Assembly: GCA_016871415.1 (NCBI GenBank)
Contig: VHDL01000002.1
Location: 1-64,000 of the forward strand
DNA: 64,000 nt
Direction: 5' to 3'
From: Verrucomicrobiota bacterium
GTDB lineage: Bacteria > Verrucomicrobiota > Verrucomicrobiia > Opitutales > UBA953
A program made the translations under genes and the position numbers. Positions 61,910 to 64,000 of this stretch are shown here, piece by piece (position 1 is the stretch's first letter; every line of letters begins with the position of its first letter). Under the pieces are notes generated by a model. That model was not told the origin of the DNA and made no database searches. It worked only from the letters and a program-made list of their open reading frames with translations.

Positions 61910-62449
61910 TCAGTTCTGGGCGAAGGGATCCTGGCCCTCGCGACGGCGGCGTTCCTCGTCCTCGACCTGGTCCAGGCGCTCGCCCAGCTCGATGCGGTGC
62001 AGGGCCATGCTCAGCGCGGCCCGAGCGAACTCGGCTCCGCGGTCGAGCTCGCCCTTGCAGCGGGCCTCGGCCTGCTCGCGCGTGTTGGTGACCACGATGC
62101 CGTTGATCACGGGCACCTCCGCGCGCAGGCACACGTCTTGGAGCGCCTTAGCCGTGGAATGTGCGATGACCTCGTAGTGCGGGGTGTCGCCCGCGATGAC
62201 GACGCCGAGCGCGATGACGCAGTCATAGTCTCCGGTCATCGCGGCCATGTAGGCCGCGTAGGGAATCTCGCCCGAACCGGGCACCCGAACGACCCGGATC
62301 GCGTCCTCCTTCACCTTTGCGGCGCGCAGGGTCTTCTGCGCGCGGCGGAGGAGCGCCTCGACCAGTTCGCCGTTGAAGCCTGCCGCCACGACCGCGAAAC
62401 GCAGCTCGGAGCCGTCGACGGCGTCGGGGATGGGCTTGTCCTGGCTCAT
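61910..62449 (-). CDS. ribH: 6,7-dimethyl-8-ribityllumazine synthase
   Basis: This 179-residue protein joins 5-amino-6-ribitylaminouracil with 3,4-dihydroxybutanone 4-phosphate in riboflavin synthesis. 'FAVVAAGFNGELVEALLRRA', 'VRVPGSGEIPYAA', 'IALGVVIAGDTPHYEVIA' (catalytic H91) and 'VINGIVVTNTREQAEAR' are canonical. The C-terminal 25 residues are unusually charged (Glu/Arg) and end in 'GQDPFAQN'. The stop lies 1 bp before the nusB start, and ribBA is upstream by 70 bp, giving the common ribBA-ribH-nusB order. Confidence 0.96.
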   Translation of the reverse strand: MSQDKPIPDAVDGSELRFAVVAAGFNGELVEALLRRAQKTLRAAKVKEDAIRVVRVPGSGEIPYAAYMAAMTGDYDCVIALGVVIAGDTPHYEVIAHSTAKALQDVCLRAEVPVINGIVVTNTREQAEARCKGELDRGAEFARAALSMALHRIELGERLDQVEDEERRRREGQDPFAQN

Positions 62450-62519
62450 GTGCTGGAGAACGGAACGGTGATGAAGCCCCGCCCGGCCGCTGCATCAAGC
62501 GGAAAACCCCCGCCCGGCC

Positions 62520-63596
62520 TCAGAAGGGCACCTGTTCGACGATTTCGATGCCGTGTCCGCCGAGGCCCACCACCTTGCGCGGGTTGTTCGTGATCAGGCG
62601 GAGGCGCCGCACACCGAGGTGGGCGAGGATCTGGGCGCCGATGCCGTAGTCACGCTCGTCCATACGGCCGAGCCGAACCCCGTCCGCGTCGGCCTCGAGT
62701 CCGCCGGCCGGCTGGGCCACGTGCACGATCACGCCACGGCCTTCCTTGGCCACGGCCTCGAAGCTGGCGCGGAGGGACCGGCCGCCGCCGAACTCGGCGC
62801 CGCGGAAGAGGTCGCCGAGGAGGTTTTCGCGCTGCACGCGCACGAGGGTCGGGCCCTCGCCGGGTTCGCCGAGCACGAAGGCGAGGTGCTGGCGTCCGTC
62901 CGCGAAAGAGCGGTAAGCGCACAGGCGGAACTCGCCCCACTCGCATCGGAAGGGCGACTCCGCCACGAGCTCCACGAGGCGTTCGCGGCGCAGACGGTAC
63001 TCGATGAGCTGCGCAATCGAGACCATGCGCAGGCCGAACTTAACCTTCATCTCCGTGAGCTCGGGCAGGCGGGCCATCGAGCCGTCCTCATTGAGGATCT
63101 CGCAGATGACGCCGCTCGGATGGAGGCCGGCGAGCGAGGCGAGGTCGACCGCGGCCTCGGTGTGCCCGGCCCGCTGCAGCACGCCGCCCGGCCGGGCGAG
63201 CAGAGGGAAGATGTGTCCCGGGCGCACGAGCTGCTCGGGGCGCGCGGCGGGGTCCGCCAAGATGGAGATTGTCCGCGCGCGGTCGTAGGCGCTGATCCCG
63301 GTGGTGACGTCCTCGGCCGCATCGACCGAGACCGCGAAGGCCGTGCGCATCGACTCGCGGTTGTCCGGCACCATCTGGGCGATGCCCAGCCGGCGCATCT
63401 GGGGCTCAACGGTGGGGACACAGATGAGCCCGCGGGCGTGCCGGATCATCATGTTCACCGTTTCGGGGGTCGCCTTCGAGGCCGCCATCACGAGGTCGCC
63501 CTCGTTCTCGCGGTTCTCGTCGTCCGTGACGATGATCAGGCGTCCCGCGGCGATGTCCGCGAGTGCCTCCTCGATCGTGTCGAACGGTTGCGGCAT
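62520..63596 (-). CDS. ribB: RibBA-like protein: DHBP synthase with a degenerate GTP cyclohydrolase II domain
   Basis: This 358-residue protein starts at ATG 63596. The first 205 residues form a complete 3,4-dihydroxy-2-butanone 4-phosphate synthase ('VTDDENRENEGDLVMAA', 'TTGISAYDRARTI', 'RPGHIFPLLARPGGVLQRA' and 'GHTEAAVDLASLAG'). The rest has the GTP cyclohydrolase II fold ending in 'DYGIGAQILAHLGVRRLRL'. Where GCHII has the zinc ligands in SECLTGDxFxSxRCDCG, this sequence reads 'RENLLGDLFRGAEFGGG', so all three cysteines are lost. GCHII activity is therefore unlikely, and a true RibA must be encoded elsewhere. The first enzyme half should still make the four-carbon unit for RibH. Confidence 0.9.
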   Translation of the reverse strand: MPQPFDTIEEALADIAAGRLIIVTDDENRENEGDLVMAASKATPETVNMMIRHARGLICVPTVEPQMRRLGIAQMVPDNRESMRTAFAVSVDAAEDVTTGISAYDRARTISILADPAARPEQLVRPGHIFPLLARPGGVLQRAGHTEAAVDLASLAGLHPSGVICEILNEDGSMARLPELTEMKVKFGLRMVSIAQLIEYRLRRERLVELVAESPFRCEWGEFRLCAYRSFADGRQHLAFVLGEPGEGPTLVRVQRENLLGDLFRGAEFGGGRSLRASFEAVAKEGRGVIVHVAQPAGGLEADADGVRLGRMDERDYGIGAQILAHLGVRRLRLITNNPRKVVGLGGHGIEIVEQVPF

Positions 63597-63868
63597 GGGC
63601 TGGGAGGGTCGAACTTGGCGGTTCGTCTCGTCCCTGCAAGCGGCGAAGCGCCCCTTAGGAGGCCTTCTGTGCTTGGTCTCCGGCAGCTCCTCGCGCGGAT
63701 GCCTTCCCCTGTGCGCACCCACTTCCCTTTCGCCACCTTCTAGGCGGCGGCCTCGGCGTCCTTGGTCAGGGCGTCGACGACGAGCGCCTTCTCGGGCTAC
63801 GCGAGCAGGGTGGCGGGCGGTTCGGCGGCCCCTAGGGCGGCGGCCAGGGTGAAGACGGCTGATTTCAT
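63597..63868 (-). pseudogene. Possible decayed small exported-protein gene upstream of ribBA
   Basis: From ATG 63868 the minus strand reads MKSAVFTLAAALGAAEPP, a signal-peptide-like start. It then meets TAG after 'ATLLA' and another TAG after 'PEKALVVDALTKDAEAAA', before continuing 'KVAKGKWVRTGEGI'. The frame then shifts. The Lys/Ala pattern resembles a small helical periplasmic protein. Two in-frame stops make this a pseudogene or a coincidence. The stretch also holds the ribBA leader; no FMN riboswitch consensus was seen. Confidence 0.35.
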
Positions 63869-63916
63869 CGGTCTGGATGATGAGGATGGAACTGCGCAAA
63901 CTGCCAGGGGTTGTGG

Positions 63917-64000
63917 TCAATCGTAGGCCAGCTGGGCGGACAGCCTGGTGGTCTGTGCGGAAACGGTGCGCAGCCAGTAGGCGTTGAGCCAGCCGGGCAG
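63917..64000 (-). CDS. C-terminal fragment of an unidentified protein
   Basis: The last 27 codons of a minus-strand gene enter from the right edge and end at TGA 63917-63919. The visible sequence (LPGWLNAYWLRTVSAQTTRL then SAQLAYD) is too short to identify. Confidence 0.5.
   Translation of the reverse strand: MPGWLNAYWLRTVSAQTTRLSAQLAYD

Noticed and set aside
63601-63760. FMN riboswitch upstream of ribBA
   Set aside because: The conserved blocks of the element could not be found on the minus strand; a covariance-model search would settle it.

Overview
The window is about 64 kb of high-GC, gene-dense bacterial chromosome. Gene content points to the Verrucomicrobiota, probably Opitutae or a relative. 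The markers are a DUF1592/DUF1552 pair, a DUF1080/ThuA/sugar-epimerase catabolic cluster, and a pilus-like operon in the same order as Amuc_1102 to Amuc_1098 of Akkermansia. Taxonomy is inferred from family content, not from a 16S gene. The window starts inside radC and ends inside an unidentified gene. No phage, insertion sequence or CRISPR array was seen.

Layout: 1-5.7 kb holds the radC end, an exported cytochrome-type DUF1592 protein with its DUF1552 partner, and a decayed SGNH hydrolase. 5.7-12.1 kb holds recA with a candidate SOS operator, a D,D-carboxypeptidase, SixA, TonB, a glycosyltransferase, an LpxL-type acyltransferase and a YdjM-like membrane protein. 12.2-16.9 kb is an exported sugar-catabolic cluster ending in an SDR protein without the catalytic tyrosine. 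16.9-20.3 kb encodes pyruvate dehydrogenase E1alpha, E1beta and E2. 20.4-25 kb holds HPr, peptide deformylase and an NfeD/flotillin pair. 25-27.4 kb is a ZnuABC-type importer behind a Fur-family-like operator. 27.5-35.2 kb is the pilus-like/secretin operon, whose second gene is a PilM-PilN fusion. 35.3-41.3 kb holds a 5'-3' exonuclease, two tandem paralogous proteins of unknown function, a CvpA-like protein, a NahK-like kinase, folE2 and tRNA-Thr(CGT) and tRNA-Arg(TCT). 41.4-45.4 kb holds tandem GYF_2 membrane proteins, DUF2752, an EndA/NucA-type nuclease and PrmB. 45.4-47.3 kb is accB-accC. 47.4-55.9 kb is an AsmA-like/DUF4340/GldG/ABC cluster. 56-64 kb holds a phosphosugar mutase, a lipoprotein, an FGase-like protein, aroB, ftsY, nusB, ribH and ribBA.

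The most striking observation is at 61159-61908. NusB there carries an N-terminal domain that aligns with ribosomal protein S10 (NusE) but lacks the long ribosome-binding loop. This would be a covalent NusE-NusB antitermination module whose S10 half probably cannot enter the ribosome. Other points of interest are the PilM-PilN fusion, a RibBA whose GTP cyclohydrolase II half lacks the zinc cysteines, the GAAC-N4-GTTC box at recA, a 7-1-7 operator upstream of the zinc importer, and two sets of tandem paralogues.

All functional calls come from motif recognition by eye. No database search or structure prediction was run.
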